From Certhia americana (lineage: Eukaryota; Chordata; Aves; Passeriformes; Certhiidae), in contig JAGMWU010000042.1 of the NCBI GenBank assembly GCA_018697195.1, forward strand, positions 658,222 through 722,221: DNA of 64,000 nucleotides, in the 5' to 3' direction. A model generated the notes under the pieces. It worked only from the letters and a program-made list of their open reading frames with translations, made no database searches and was not told the DNA's origin. Shown here piece by piece: positions 1-13,100 of this stretch (within the stretch, counting starts at the first letter, position 1; each line of letters starts with the position of its first letter). A program made the translations under genes and the position numbers.

Positions 1-1043
1 CTCCTAGTTTCTTAAAATCTCACTGCTATATGAATTGTATTTATTTACTAAAACAAGTTTCAAAGAAAACATAAGATACCTATCATAGTCATGGATTCTG
101 GGGCTGCAAAGCTAAGTACAGATTTTACAGATAAAAGAACCATTGGAAATCACACAGGACTTCAATATTTCTAATCTAAACAAATAAATAGAAAAATAAC
201 TTCATCTTTAAATAAAACATTTTGATTTAAACTCTAAACCTGGAGATTTGGTGAAGCTTCTCTCAGAGGAGCTATTCTGTTCTCTTTCTTTCTACTGGCA
301 CATTACCTCTAGCAATAAAGTTTTAAAGACAAGCAAATTCAGTACTTGGAGAAGCAAAGATGCCTTCCTCCAGGTTTATCAAATCAAGCCCTTAGTAACA
401 GCACTTCCTGCAGCTTTCCATGCACGTAAATATTTACTTACACAAGAAAGAGATTTCCCAATACAACAACAGAAGAAGTAATTGTCACAAAACCCATGAA
501 ACAAGAAAAAAGTTTCAAGACAAGAACCCAATCAACAGTATGAACTGTGGTCTCTAAAGTGGGAAGCCAAAGACCAGCACCAGAATCTGATATTTGCAGT
601 GGGATAAGGGAGTATGTCATGAAATTCATGGATACATGTGTCTTTAAGAGGAAGACAGAAAAAAAAAAAATACCAACAACGAAAGCATTTAATCTCCGTG
701 TTTCCTTTTACTTTCAGCCTACACACCACCATTAGTTCCAGTGTAACTTGGAGAACAAAGCCCAGAGAGCATTACTATCTACCACCTGCCCCAGCAGCAG
801 CACTGCTGGGTACATGCACGCTCTCCTGCACAGCTCACCACATTTTTCTGAGCAGAAAAACAACTTGAAAGTGGTAGCTATGACTTTGTGAGATTAAACC
901 ACCATTAACGCTATACTAACTTTATTTATACACTGAGCTTTAGTGCTGGCCTTTTTTTGTCAAAGATTAAGTCATATGGCTCTGTTTCAAAGCTCCAGTG
1001 TCCTTACAGCATGTACATTTCTGTGTAAGGCCATCAGCTACTC

Positions 1044-1385
1044 TGTAGTGGGTTGACCCTGGCTGGATGCCAGATACACAGCAAAGCCTCTCCATCACTC
1101 CCCTCCACAGCTGGAAAGGGAAGGGAAAATATAACTAAGGGTTCATAAGTTGAGATAAGGACAGAAGGAGATCACTCACCAAACTGCCACGGGCAAAGCA
1201 GACTCAAATTAAAGACATTAATTGAATTTGTTACTAATAAAATCAGAGCACTATAATGAGAAGTAAAATCAGGCCTTAAAAACACTTTTCCCTCACCCCT
1301 CCCTCCTTCCTAGGCCTGCCTGCTCCCCCCACAGAGGCACAGGGAGACAGGGAATGGGTTCTTTTCCACCCCTGTAGTCCTCCCA
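1044..1385 (-). mobile_element. Truncated avian ERVL-type LTR
   Basis: The plus strand reads TGTAGTGGGTTGACCCTGGC, then a block with GGAAAATATAAC, GAGATAAGGACAG and GATCACTCACCAA, then a pyrimidine-rich part. I recognise this as the inverted 3' portion of an LTR widespread in birds, which ends ...GGGTCAACCCACTACA in its own orientation. Only about 340 bases remain and the far side fades out near 1,385. No coding part is attached. Confidence 0.65.
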
Positions 1386-1683
1386 GCTACTAAAACCTGC
1401 CCATACAAATGCAATACATTCTCACACCTCACATCCTTCCAATTTATATTTCTCTAACCCCTTTAATTTTGCAACCACGTATACAACTCATAGTAGCTGT
1501 AGTTTTTCCACTCATTCTGTTTCTGCAGAGAAAATGTATGTTTAAAAAAAATAATAATTTCATCAGCACTATTTCTGTTGCTGTTTGGAATTCAGAGAAG
1601 TCTTCCTAAAGCCAAGATAAATGAAAAAGGAAGTTTCCTGAAGCTTCCAGTTCCTAGGAAGGAACTAGGAAGTTAAGTGACTA

Positions 1684-2132
1684 GTGATCACAGAACAGTC
1701 AGGTTTGGGAGGGACCTCTGGAGATCACCCAGTCCAACCCCCTGCCAAGGCAGGGTCACCTGGAGCAGGTGACAAAGGAACACATCCAGGTGGGATTGGA
1801 ATGTCTCCAGCAAGGGAGAGTCCACAACCTCCCTGGGCAGCCTGTTCCAGTGCTCTGCCACCCTGAGAGTAAGGAAGATTTTCCTCATGTTGAGGTGAGA
1901 CTTGCAAGTTCATGGCCACTGCTCCTCATCCTGTCACTGGACACAACTGAAAAGAGCCTGGCACCATCCTCTTGGCACCTGTCTTTGTGATATTTATATA
2001 CATTGAAGAGAACCCCTCTCAGCCTGCACTTCTCCAGACTAAACAGGCCCAGCTTCTGCAGTATCTCCTCATGAGGGAGGTGCTCTGGACCCTTCATCAT
2101 CATCTTCAACCATCCCATCCGATAAGCAGGCA
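1684..2132 (-). mobile_element. CR1 LINE 3' fragment
   Basis: The inverted CR1 3' end begins at ATCACAGAACAGTCAGG and continues through GGAGATCACCCAGTCCAACC, CCTGGGCAGCCTGTTCCAG, CTGTCACTGGACACAACTG and CCAGACTAAACAGGCCCAGC. Similarity fades near 2,100, just before the solo LTR at 2,139, so the LTR may have landed at or beside the CR1 5' edge. Confidence 0.88.
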
Positions 2133-2138
2133 CAGAAC

Positions 2139-2503
2139 TCTGGGGCTGACAACTCTGTGTCTCTGAAACTTCATAGCTGAAGGCCTGTCAGGATCTTTTC
2201 TTTCCTAGGGAAAGCTTCTCACTTTCCCAAGGATATAATTTGTACACATACTCTCCAAACAATATTCTTTCTCAAAACAACAGGTGGTGTTTTTCATCCT
2301 TGTTTTCCATAACATAGAAGATATTGTTTCTCTTACTTAGACAATGGTAATAGGGAAGGTGGTGTTCCCATTCATCAATCACTTTCTACCTAGTGAAGTA
2401 CCTTATATAAGGTGTTCCATTTTGTTAATAAAGATTCTTCTTTTCAGCCTTCTGATGAACTTATTTGGAGTCTGTGTGTTTCTGTCCATAACTAACAGCG
2501 ACA
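2139..2503 (+). mobile_element. Solo LTR, copy 1 (6-bp target duplication)
   Basis: This 365-bp unit is repeated with modest divergence at 15,587-15,948. It holds TATATAA at 2,404-2,410 and AATAAA at 2,427-2,432 and ends ...GCGACA. It is flanked by CAGAAC (2,133-2,138) and CAAAAC (2,504-2,509), a 6-bp target duplication with one mismatch. The expected 5' TG is TC here. A 6-bp duplication and a poly(A) signal close behind the TATA box resemble alpha/betaretrovirus-like (ERVK-type) avian elements. There is no internal retroviral sequence, so it is a solo LTR left by recombination. Confidence 0.85.
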
Positions 2504-3144
2504 CAAAACCACAAATATTTGACAACAGTGGCAATCCTGTAGGATTGTCATCACACATTTTTTCTAAACTGAATAAAATAGGGATGGTTAAAAATAGACC
2601 TACATCAAACTTGGGGTATTCTGCACACAAAATAAACTCAAGCACACCTATCCAGCTCTGCTACCTATGCTGGGTTTTCCACACAAGTGAACAGCTCAAG
2701 CTCCTATGCACTTAGATTGCAATGTGACAGCAACCAGAGTAACTGAGAAAAAAAAATCACTTAGTACATCACATGTGGTCAAAACCACAAAGAGATTTTT
2801 TTCCTTTTATAAAATACTGATAGAAGAGTACTGTGCTAGCAGGGAGGGGTACAGGTTTCAGAAAATAAGTTCAAAATAATAAATGTGAACCTCACACACT
2901 GTTTGAAGTATAAGCAAAACTACAAGGTCTTTAAGCATGTTTCCTATAAAGTGAGCCAACTTAATTTATATGAATGCAGTTCATGAAAACTGATGCTACC
3001 AGTACACTGTGAAACACCTGACTTTATATTCATGTTTGCTTTCCCCAGTATAATAGCTCATTCAAACTTTAATATCAAAAAAAAGAACACTCACTCCTAC
3101 TTCACACATTTCTCAGAAGCTACAGTCACTTGTGAGGCTCTTGC

Positions 3145-3452
3145 AAGGTGAGAGTTGGTCTCTTCTCACAAGTAACAAGCAATAGGACCAAATAAAATGG
3201 TCCCAAGTTGTGCCAGAAGAGGTTTATATTGGGTTTTAGGAAAAATTACTTCACAAAAGGGGTCATCAAGCAGGCTGCTAGAACAGACTGCTCAGGGCAG
3301 TGATTGATTCTCCAGCCCTGGAGACATTTTTAAAAGATTTGCAGATGTGGCACCTGAGCACATGGTGTATTGGTGGACTTGGCAGTGCTGGGTTAATGGT
3401 TGGACTCAATCATCTTAAGGGTATTTTCTAATGTTAATGATTCTGTGTGTTC
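3145..3452 (+). mobile_element. CR1 LINE 3' fragment
   Basis: Diverged CR1 3' region in plus orientation: GAGTTGGTCTCTTCTCAC, a GAACAGACTGCTCAGGGCAG-like block, CCCTGGAGACATTTTTAAAAG, GGCAGTGCTGGGTTAATGG and TTGGACTCAATCATCTTAAG, closing with ATGATTCTGTG, the CR1 terminal octamer region. It belongs to the same sub-type as the copy at 33,540. Confidence 0.8.
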
Positions 3453-4825
3453 TAAACAGTCAGAAAATTCTGCCATTTGATTTTAAAGCATTTATATTTT
3501 AGGGTCATGAAAAGCATTATTTAATTGCTAGTGAAAGAATCCCAATCACTTATTCTACACCTGCTTAACCCGACCCCTCCAAAAACTAAACAGGCTTGAA
3601 GTTATTCACAAGTTTGATGCCTTCTCTGTTTGTCAAGACAAGAAACCATTAATGCTGACAGCTGAGTACAGGCAGGGTGCTTGGAATATCTGATAGCTGC
3701 TGCAAGGAATAACAAAATATAAATTTCAGGATATTGCCTTCAAAATTTATTTTACTACGGGAATAATTAATTTTAAATAGTTGATTAAGAAAATGAAAAT
3801 TTGTTGCAAGATAACACTTTTTCACACCCACTGAACAGGATGCAACTGCTTACTCCAAAACCTACTTTCATCTCAACTACAAGGTACTGTACACATTGTT
3901 TGTTTCAAACCATAGAACCATAGAAGAAAAAGCAGTTCTTAGTGTAAAGCAAAACTCACACAAATGCTTCAGCAATCATTTCAGTGTACAGCAGTTTTCT
4001 TCATGTAAACAAACAGCAAGTGCAAAATATGTATTTTGATTCTGACAAAACTTTGTGGTTTAAGCTTTATTCTTAAGAAATTTAAGACAGGTACCATCAG
4101 CTCAGTAAAGAGTGATTTATTCAGAAAAACTTTTTATTGATTATGGACCCACAAGAGCACATACAGGAAGCTTTTTGCTTGTTTGTTTCACATTTTTCTT
4201 TTTTTCCATTTGTATGAATATGAAAATGCCCATACAAACAATCTTGTTTCTAAGCAGTGTGGTATTCCAAGCTGTAAAACATTCATTTCCTCAGAAACAC
4301 AACTGCTGTCTTTTTAGAATTATTACTACAAAACCTCTAGCTCTCTTTACTCTCTCCTGTGAGAATGAAAATACTGATTCCTGGGGAGCTGCACTTAAAT
4401 GTAATTCTCTGAAAATGTACTCTCTTTGAATTGTTCAATATGAGATTTGTACTGTGAGAAATACCAGTATCTGATGAGAAATTAGTTTTTCTGGGCCATG
4501 AAATAAAAACACTTTTTGGAATGAAACAATTCCTATAGACATCACTTTTAAGAATTGTCAGAGGTTCAAAATTTGTGTTTTTGTCGTATGAGTTGAAGGC
4601 CCACATTCTCCTCATTTATACTGGCCCTACTTGCAGCTGAGCTATTTTTTTCTGACACCAACACAACAATCTCCAGAATTTATTTTGTAATTTATCTTGA
4701 TTTCTTCCATAATCAGCAACTTCCCTGAAGCACTGCTGCATTATTTCTTGTTAAATGAAACATTCCAAAACAGGGCAGGAAAACCTGCAAAGAAGTGAAG
4801 GAGAAAACAACAGATCTGAGGGCAC

Positions 4826-4852
4826 AAAAAAAAAAAAAAAAAAAAAAAAAAA
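4826..4852. repeat. A27 homopolymer
   Basis: An uninterrupted run of 27 A. No upstream retrogene or SINE body that would make it a poly(A) tail is recognisable. Confidence 0.95.
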
Positions 4853-5335
4853 GGAATTATTTTTAAGGGACAATAAACAGAATGAAAACTACAGACTATC
4901 ATCTCAGTGAAATAGTATGATGAGAAGACTAAATCTGAAAGCAAATTCCCCAGGTTCCTCAGAGGGGGGGAAAGGTTGCAGGACACAAAGGGGTTTCAAG
5001 GGAGCAATACTGGAGTCTGAAAAGGAAAAACAAGTACTGTTTTTGTACCATATTATCCTGTATTGTAGATATATGTACAGAAACAATATTCTGCTTGTAC
5101 CTGTCCCTGGTTTTGCCTTCTGCATACACTGGTACTCTCTTCTACTTTCATTCAGCTTTTCCATAAATACTCTTAGAGCCAAAATCTCCCTTATATATGT
5201 TTTCTCACACAGTGTGCACTAGGGTTAGAAAACTATTTGCTGTTACCTTGCCTTTTCCTTCTTAAACCTTACCTGATCTTCAATTACCACTTGCATTACA
5301 CATAACTATATCAATACACATTATATTGTACATTA

Positions 5336-5800
5336 TCATAGAATCTCAGAATGGTTTGGTTTGGAAGGGATTCTTAAGATTGTTCAGTTCCAAGCCCCTT
5401 GCCATAGGCAGGGACACATCTGGTGGACCATGTAGCTCAGGACCCCATCCAACCTGCCTTTGAACACTTCCAGGGATGGGCCTTCCACTTTTTCTCTGAG
5501 TAACATCTTCCATTGCCTCACAACTGTCACAATTAAGGATTTCTTCCTAATATCAAATCTAAACCTGCTCTCTTTCAGTTTAGAGCAGGTTTATCCATTA
5601 TCCATTGTTCTACCAGTAAAGTTTTGTGAGAAGTCCCTCTCCAGCTCTCTTGCAGCCCCTTTAGGTACTGAACAAAAGGCTGCAGTGATGTACCCCTGGA
5701 GTCTCATCTACTCCAGGCTGAACCACCCCAGCTGCCCCAGTCTTTCCCCATGGGAAAGGTGCTCCATCCCCAACCATCCCAACACAGATGACTCAGAATC
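5336..5800 (-). mobile_element. CR1 LINE 3' fragment
   Basis: Inverted CR1 3' end: ATCATAGAATCTCAGAATGG, then CCATAGGCAGGGACAC, CAGGACCCCATCCAACCTGC, CTTGAACACTTCCAGGGATG-like text, ATCTAAACCTGCTCTCTTTC and CTCCAGGCTGAACCACCCC. The 3' end is at the left and the copy loses similarity near 5,800. Confidence 0.9.
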
Positions 5801-6336
5801 AACACACAAATGACAGAGCTGCTCCTTCCAGCATCATCATCAATTCAAAAATTAGCCAGACAGACTTTCCAAATCCTCCTTGCTCATCTTGCTCAGCCTC
5901 CAGTAGCTACTAAACAATGAAGCCAAATTACAGTCCAAGATAATTCTAAGATGTTTCTCCTGCTTATTTCAGCACATCCAGAACATGTGCAAATCCTCCT
6001 GTTCCACGTGAAATTAAAACATTCCAAAATGAAAACTTAAAACTCCATTTTCCCGAAGGAAATTCAGACAGAACTTACTCTTTTTTTTTTCTCCCCCACC
6101 TAAAACCAGAAGAAACCCTGTTTTTCAATAGATACTTGCCTTTTACTTATTCTGATTTTACTCCTGTCTTTACTTCTAGTTTTGCCTCTATTTTTCTGTC
6201 AAGGTGCTCTTCTCAAGCACTTTATTATCTTTTATTCTATGCTGTCCTAACACTGCTCTCAGCAACCACTGATAGAACTGAATATACAGGTGATTATAAC
6301 TCAAGTTGCTTACTTGATCAAAGCTACAGTGATTTG

Positions 6337-6362
6337 AAAAAAAAAAAAAAAAAAAAAAAAAA
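6337..6362. repeat. A26 homopolymer
   Basis: An uninterrupted run of 26 A followed by GAAAAAAG. No associated element is seen. Confidence 0.95.
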
Positions 6363-7034
6363 GAAAAAAGCCTATAAAAAACACAAAAGAAACATTGATC
6401 ACAGCACCATTCACAGAATTTGGAAGGGAAAAGAAGTTTCCAGAGGAAATAGATTCTTTCCTATGTCCTCTAGGTCTGATTTAATTTGAGCAGCCTTTAC
6501 AAAGATTGTTTTTGTACAGAACCAATCTTTGAATACCTCCCTTAGATCAAGCCATCAGGTTTAAAGCTGCCCTCATTTTCAGAGGCCTGTAATCTCTGCT
6601 AATAATACTTAGCAGATACTTTCCTTGAGTGTCATCTTAGTCAATGACAGCAGAGGTGCTGATCACTTCATTCCACTTCTAGCACAACCAACTCTCATTC
6701 TCACACCCATCTGTCAATACTGACAACTCCTTCCTTGGGAGTTCATCTCTCTCACTTGTGTCCTCTTGCCGATCTCCTCCCAGGTTCCCCAGACCATTCA
6801 GGTCACAACCCTCAAAAAATAACAATAAAAACAGGTCTCAAACAGAGTGTAAAATAACTCATCTGGTTCTACTGTACTGCAGGCTACTGCAACTATTTCT
6901 GTAACCTTAGTTCAAAGAGAAGACTCGCCTAACTTCTGCCTCTTGTTTTGCTGTTTTTCTCCCCATCTCGCATCTAAAATTACATGGTGCACTTCCAGAA
7001 AACAGCACCTGGGCTTCTAACATTCAGTCCAGCC

Positions 7035-7168
7035 CAAAGAATGGCTGGACAAGGATTTGAGCAGCCTGGTCTACTGAAAGGTGTACCTGGCCTTGGCAGG
7101 GGCTTGGAACTAAAAGATCTTTTAAGTCCCTTCCAACCTAAACCATTCTATGATCCTCTCTGCCTTAC
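7035..7168 (+). mobile_element. CR1 LINE 3' terminal fragment
   Basis: Short plus-oriented CR1 3' end: GGACAAGGATTTGAGCAGCC, GGCCTTGGCAGGGGCTTGG, then CCCTTCCAACCTAAACCATT and CTATGATCCTC at the terminus. This is the canonical last ~100 bp of CR1. Confidence 0.8.
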
Positions 7169-10100
7169 TTAACAGGTTTAACATTTCTCTCTTCTCTCCT
7201 TGTTACAGGATATCTGCATAACTCAAGGAAAAAACAAACCAAATCAACCTTCCCCAGAAACATTACGAAATAGAACACACTAGTGTAGATTAGTAGCAGA
7301 ATGTTTTCCAAATAATAAAGAAAACTTTCACAGATCTTAGAAAAAAAATAAAGCAGCACAAAAAGGATAGATGTCTAAACACTTTCCCATCCTTTGGCTA
7401 TTTAGAAACACATTTTTACCAAAAATAATTAAGTGCTAAGCTATCATTTGTGTAAACTAGCATCAAACCCATCTGTCCAAAAACAATCAGATATCAAGAC
7501 TCATTTAACACACACTTCAATATAGCACAGTAAAGGGTACTTTGTCAAGTAATTCAAGGTATTGTCAACTGGGTTTTGCTTTTTCTTTCTCTTAGAAAGG
7601 CAACAGTGCCAATCACTGCATCCTTACTGCTATGTCAGAGCTATGCACAGATCTGCTGCTATACAGAAACAAGACTGATGAGCACCATCTCATGGGCATT
7701 TCAGGTAGTAGATTTGAAACAGAAAAAAAAAGATCTTGGTGAATTCTCCATTATATGAATGTACTTTTCAAAATAAATACATTGAAACTGAATGACACAC
7801 AAGCATAACTTCAAAGTTTCAGATGCTTAGATACAAAAAGGGGCTCAAATTAAGGATTTTCCTAGAAATTATTCACTGTAAAATATCTGACAGAAATATT
7901 TTCATATTCACATATGAACAATTTTAGAAGTATTTAGCCACTATAAAAGTATTTTTAAGCAGTTAGGTACATAAAATTAACACCAGACCCATCCTCAAGA
8001 ATCCCAGTTTCTGGCAGAGAAACTCTAAAATTAAAGCTCTTACAAAATAAGGTAAGAGCAGTACCAACAGAACTCTTATTTCTCTTTTATGCATGCATGT
8101 AATTTTAAAGATAACTTTAAAAGCATGATTACACACTTCTATGTTTTCTTTTCAGCTGTACAATAATTAATGACGTTCTAAGAGATTGCTTACATGCATT
8201 CCAGCAGATCCTAAAACACGACTCCTCAAAAACAGTCTTGAGGGCCACATTACTTGGGAGTACTTGACATTCAACAATACAGTTCCTCTGTGGCCTGAAA
8301 TATTACCCAGCAGCAGCAATACCTCAGAGAGAACAACGCCTTTCACTCGTCTACTAGTTCAGGTTACAAAGACACTCCTGTTGTAGCTCATGACATTTTT
8401 CTCTTTCTCCAGTTAATTGGAAAGCTTAACACCAAAGAAATGTGTACACAACTAACTTTGCTAAGCACATTTCTGATAAACAAAACTGCTTGCTACGGTT
8501 TCTGTAAGCTTTTTTGGTAAAATATCTTGTAATTGTCACTGTCAAACTAGTTTTACTCCTTTCAGTGCTAAATTTTACCAGCCCTGCATTTCAAATGAAA
8601 CTTTGTTTACTGTCTTCATTTATTGGATACCATTTACTAACAAACCAAGGACCAAACCAAAAGATTAATCACAGCACTGTAAGCACTACTGCAGAAATTA
8701 GAGAGAATGCAGATTCTGATAGCACAGGCAAAGCTGCCCCAGGCTAAGCACTCCAAGTGCTACAAAAAACAGACAGGTAATTCTAGAGCAGCCCCATTTT
8801 TGGAAAGATATGAAGCATTGTTGTGTGCTCCCCTGTTCTGAACACACTCCAGTTCTGGGAAAGGTGTTCATCAGAACAGCAGGGCTAGCACCTGGAAGAG
8901 AAGGCCACAGATCTCTAGCCTTTGAGTCACTTGCCTGCACCACCTTTGCAATCATTCCACTGCAGCTGAGGATCAAGCCAGATCTAATATTTCAGATGCA
9001 GATCAGGATGACTCTGTGTAATCCCTCCAAGCAAACCTGACAGTGTTCTCTTGGCTCCCTTCCAACACTCACTCCAGGGATCTCTTTGCACAGCCTCCCC
9101 AGCACACAGGCTCAGCCAGCTCCCCACTCACAATGTATTAGCCAGTCTAGATCCTCCCCAGTGAATAAAATGTTATAAATTCCTGTTACACAAGTTGTCA
9201 TGTCACAACATGAATCGCCATGAAACTACCAGGATCAAAACAGGTGCCTTTCCTCAAGTTCACTTTTTCCAGGACAAGTGTATCAATTCTCAACCAGCAG
9301 AAATAATTCTCCTAGTTATGACAGGAGGCAGCAACCCACCTGTAGAAATTCACAACAGAAGAAACTAAAACTGGACAACAACCCTGCCAACTAACAAGAG
9401 TTTCCAGCCTGGTAACAAATATTTCAGCTCCATCCCATGAATCCCATCTCACATCAAAAAATTAACACTCTGGCAAGACACATACTGTATGAAGCAGAAC
9501 ATAATTATCACAGCCCAGACACTTCAATATCTTTCTGTTCCTGACTCAGGCAGGTCTGTACCAACTCAAATATCATCTTACTCAGGTTTCCAGACTTCTC
9601 TAATAAAGATGAGAGATTTCTGCAAGGCCAAACACACAAAGTTCCATACAATGTATCAAGCCAATTTCATCATCTTTGAAAGGCTTTCATTAGAGCCCTG
9701 AAATGTCTTCCTTTTACAATCAAAAAGTTTATGCATCATTTATTGTAATAAATAGGCTTTTTTAAAAACCCAGGCTTTTCAAATTGGCCTACAAGGCTGA
9801 TCTGCATTCCATAAGACTCCACGGAACTAATTTTAGCACAGCGTTTCAAACATCTTCAAATCTCTAGCAGAACACCTCATATAAGAAACACTTGGCTGTT
9901 TTTAAGTTTTTGCACTGCTAAACTTACTGCCACTCAAACCTAAATGACTGCAGGCTTATTGGCAATTGTTCTAAGCTGTCCCCTAATCCACTTTGCCAAG
10001 ATTTATTATTACGTTTGGTCTGCTGACTAACTGCATAAAATATTAGTTGGCCTTATGGTTGATGTTATGCAGGTCACATTAACACATTGATCCCTGGGTC

Positions 10101-13100
10101 TTATAATCCATACTTGACACTCTTCCAAGGGATGCTTGTATTGGCAACTGTAAACTTTAAGTGCTATTCCAAGATAAGCTTTTCAGTAGCTGAATCTTAG
10201 AAGAAATGTTGCTCTTCTCTCAAACATTTGTATCTTTTTTAACACTTGCACTTCCACTGTTACAAAACAACAGTCCCTGACTTGTGCAATTTTATTTCAG
10301 CCACCGATTAGGGCACAGAGTTCTACACTTTTAAAGTTGGATCACTCTGCTTCAATACAATTCTAGTAACTGGCTTTGTTAAAAGCATTATAGTTCTCTT
10401 ACACTTCTGTGTAGTACAACATTTTTTAAAAAAATCCAGAAACATATCTATAGATGCCACAGATGTACATTATAGAGAGTAAGACAGCATCATATGCAGG
10501 TAAACTTAAATAAAAACCTAAAAAAAGTCTCCAAAACATTGGGTTCATCTTAAATTCAAAGGGTCTGAAAATAAGCACTTTTCAGGTGTAAATTGCTAAG
10601 ACAATGCATAAGTACATTGCAAATAGCTTTATACACTTCCCTGCAAACCTAACTCAGGCTGCTCTCCAAATGTAAATATCCCCATTGTGTTATCCAAATC
10701 CAGTTAATATAAAAACCCAAAGTAAACCTCTCCTTTCCTCCTACTGGCATGACAGTTGAGCACATAATCTGTATTACAGAACACTTCACTTTCTGTAACT
10801 GAAAACTGAAGCAAGAAATACAAATACAGGTTTTGGCATGGCCACCACATTCAGCTCTATCAATTGCTGAGTTTTGAAAAGTAAGAAAAACTGTCTCTAT
10901 TTACTCAAACACTTGCAGTAAGAGCAATGAGGTCTTGAAAATCCAACTAAACTTATAAACCCTAAGTTTTCTGTAATACCCTTAAGATGTTTGCAAAGTA
11001 TAGGATTTTCCACCCAGCAAAGTCTCAATTTTCCTTCTGAGATTTATGAAATATCTTTTTCCTATTTAGTAATTACTTAAGACTGAATTATGCAGCGTTA
11101 ATGAAGCAGATTAACATTTTATCCACATTAATCCCTCTTCAAGGGAATAAGTCTGTGAAAGGACATGGATGCCTCATGTATGACTATTTAGCCATACAAT
11201 TGTAGCATTCTTATTCTATAAAATGACAGCACTACTGAAGTATATTTATCCTGTGAAATCGTAGCATTACACTTTCAAAAAGTCATGTTTGTTTGGGTTT
11301 TTATACGTGTAACATGGAATATTGAAAATAATTATGAACTGGGGAAAATATTATTGAAAATAATAATGATCTGGGAAAAATACAGAGGCAATGGATGGAA
11401 GGTAAAAGGAAAAATATTCTTTTCTTCATGTATAACTTAAGAAAGGGATGGGATTGTTCAGTTTTTATTTATTATTGGACACTTTTTGCAAAGCATTCAG
11501 CACAGAATATGATTCTTAAGAAACCATTCTTATTTCAAAATGAACCCTAAACTTATTTCATCCTTGCTGCCATTCACCTGCTTTCTTTTATGTGCAATGC
11601 TGTCTTTGGCAAAATTTTTACCTAAAAACAGCTGGTCAATGACAGATCTGCAATACAAAAAGTTGTTGTGATACAAGTATTATTCAGAAGCTGAAAAGTA
11701 CTTCAATATAAATATTTCAACTTTGTTCCTTCCTCTCATGCAAATTTCGAGACAAGAAACAGGAAAGGGGCACGTGAAACACATTTATAGTCGGCCTAAC
11801 CAAATACAAATGAAAAAACTTAAGCAAATGTTCGGGAAAAAAAGTAAAAGTTATAGAAGAAGAAATTCAAGTTACACTTATCTGTAACCTTATCAGAGTA
11901 TAAAGCTAGTGTCAATCACGCTCTGACAAAATACAGCCAGATACAGTTTGTAACCTTTGTACAAAGCAATTTACAGACAAGCCAGAAAAGAGAACAGTTT
12001 TCTGCATCTAAAAGAGTTCTAACAAACGAGCATTTGACTGCAACAGTGAAAAAACACATTCAATAACGATGCTATTCCAGTGATTCTACCAACTCAAAGA
12101 TCCCTTTTTTCAAAAGCAAAGCAAACAAAGCTTTAAGAAGAAATCAAGATTACCTAAAATGTAATTGTCATTACATTCACTACATAACTGAATCACAAGC
12201 ATCTTGCTAATGTCACTACCCTTCCAAATCAAAAGGTCATATGATGCAAGTTTCTATTTTTGATTTACACACTTAAGACATTAAGAAAACTAACCAGAGT
12301 GCTGAGCACTGTATTTGCCTCTGTTTCTTGAACAATCCATGGACTGTTTGCACAAGTTTGGAGGTAATTTAGCTGCATAACTCTGGAGACTGCTGCAAAT
12401 CCTGATGCCACTAAAGTAAAGAACAATCATTACAGAGCTCCTTTCCCTTTCTGCACATGGGCAGCCCAGGTCAAGTGGAGAGGATGCAGCAAATGCAGGG
12501 TAAAGCACCAACACAGTTCTAGACTGAGCAGAAAATACAGAAGAAACAGACAGTAACAGCATTCTCTCTGAGAAAACTTAGCAGTGGCAAGCACTTCATC
12601 ATCACCAAAGCTCTGCACAGAGGGGACCTATGGAGAAAGAAGAGGGTTATGGAAGATAAAGCTACAGATAAAAAACCCTCTCTATGGTAGATGTTTAAAT
12701 TCTTAAAATATTACATACTCATTTGCTTGGCAACCATTTTTAATTTAACTCTGTTTATCCTATTAAACTACTTCAACTATGTTACACATGGCACTACAGA
12801 TGGTCCTAAATGACTCCAGGTAATCAGAATGCTCTTGTGAGATAACAACATTTAAGAAGAGATAAAATTAGATTTCTTTTTCTCATTATGTTCCAGTCCT
12901 ATTTCTCACTGTGTTTAATACTAAACTAATTTCAGCTTTATAGCATAGTAGCATTTTTGGAACCCAAAAATATGTGAATGAAGTCAATCATGCAAAAACC
13001 AAGACTTTGTTAGAATGTCATAAATAACATGAGAGATGCACCCATTTAAAGGAGAGTTTTAAGGCGTTTAGTAAGGAAACAGGAAGAAATTTCTCTGTTT

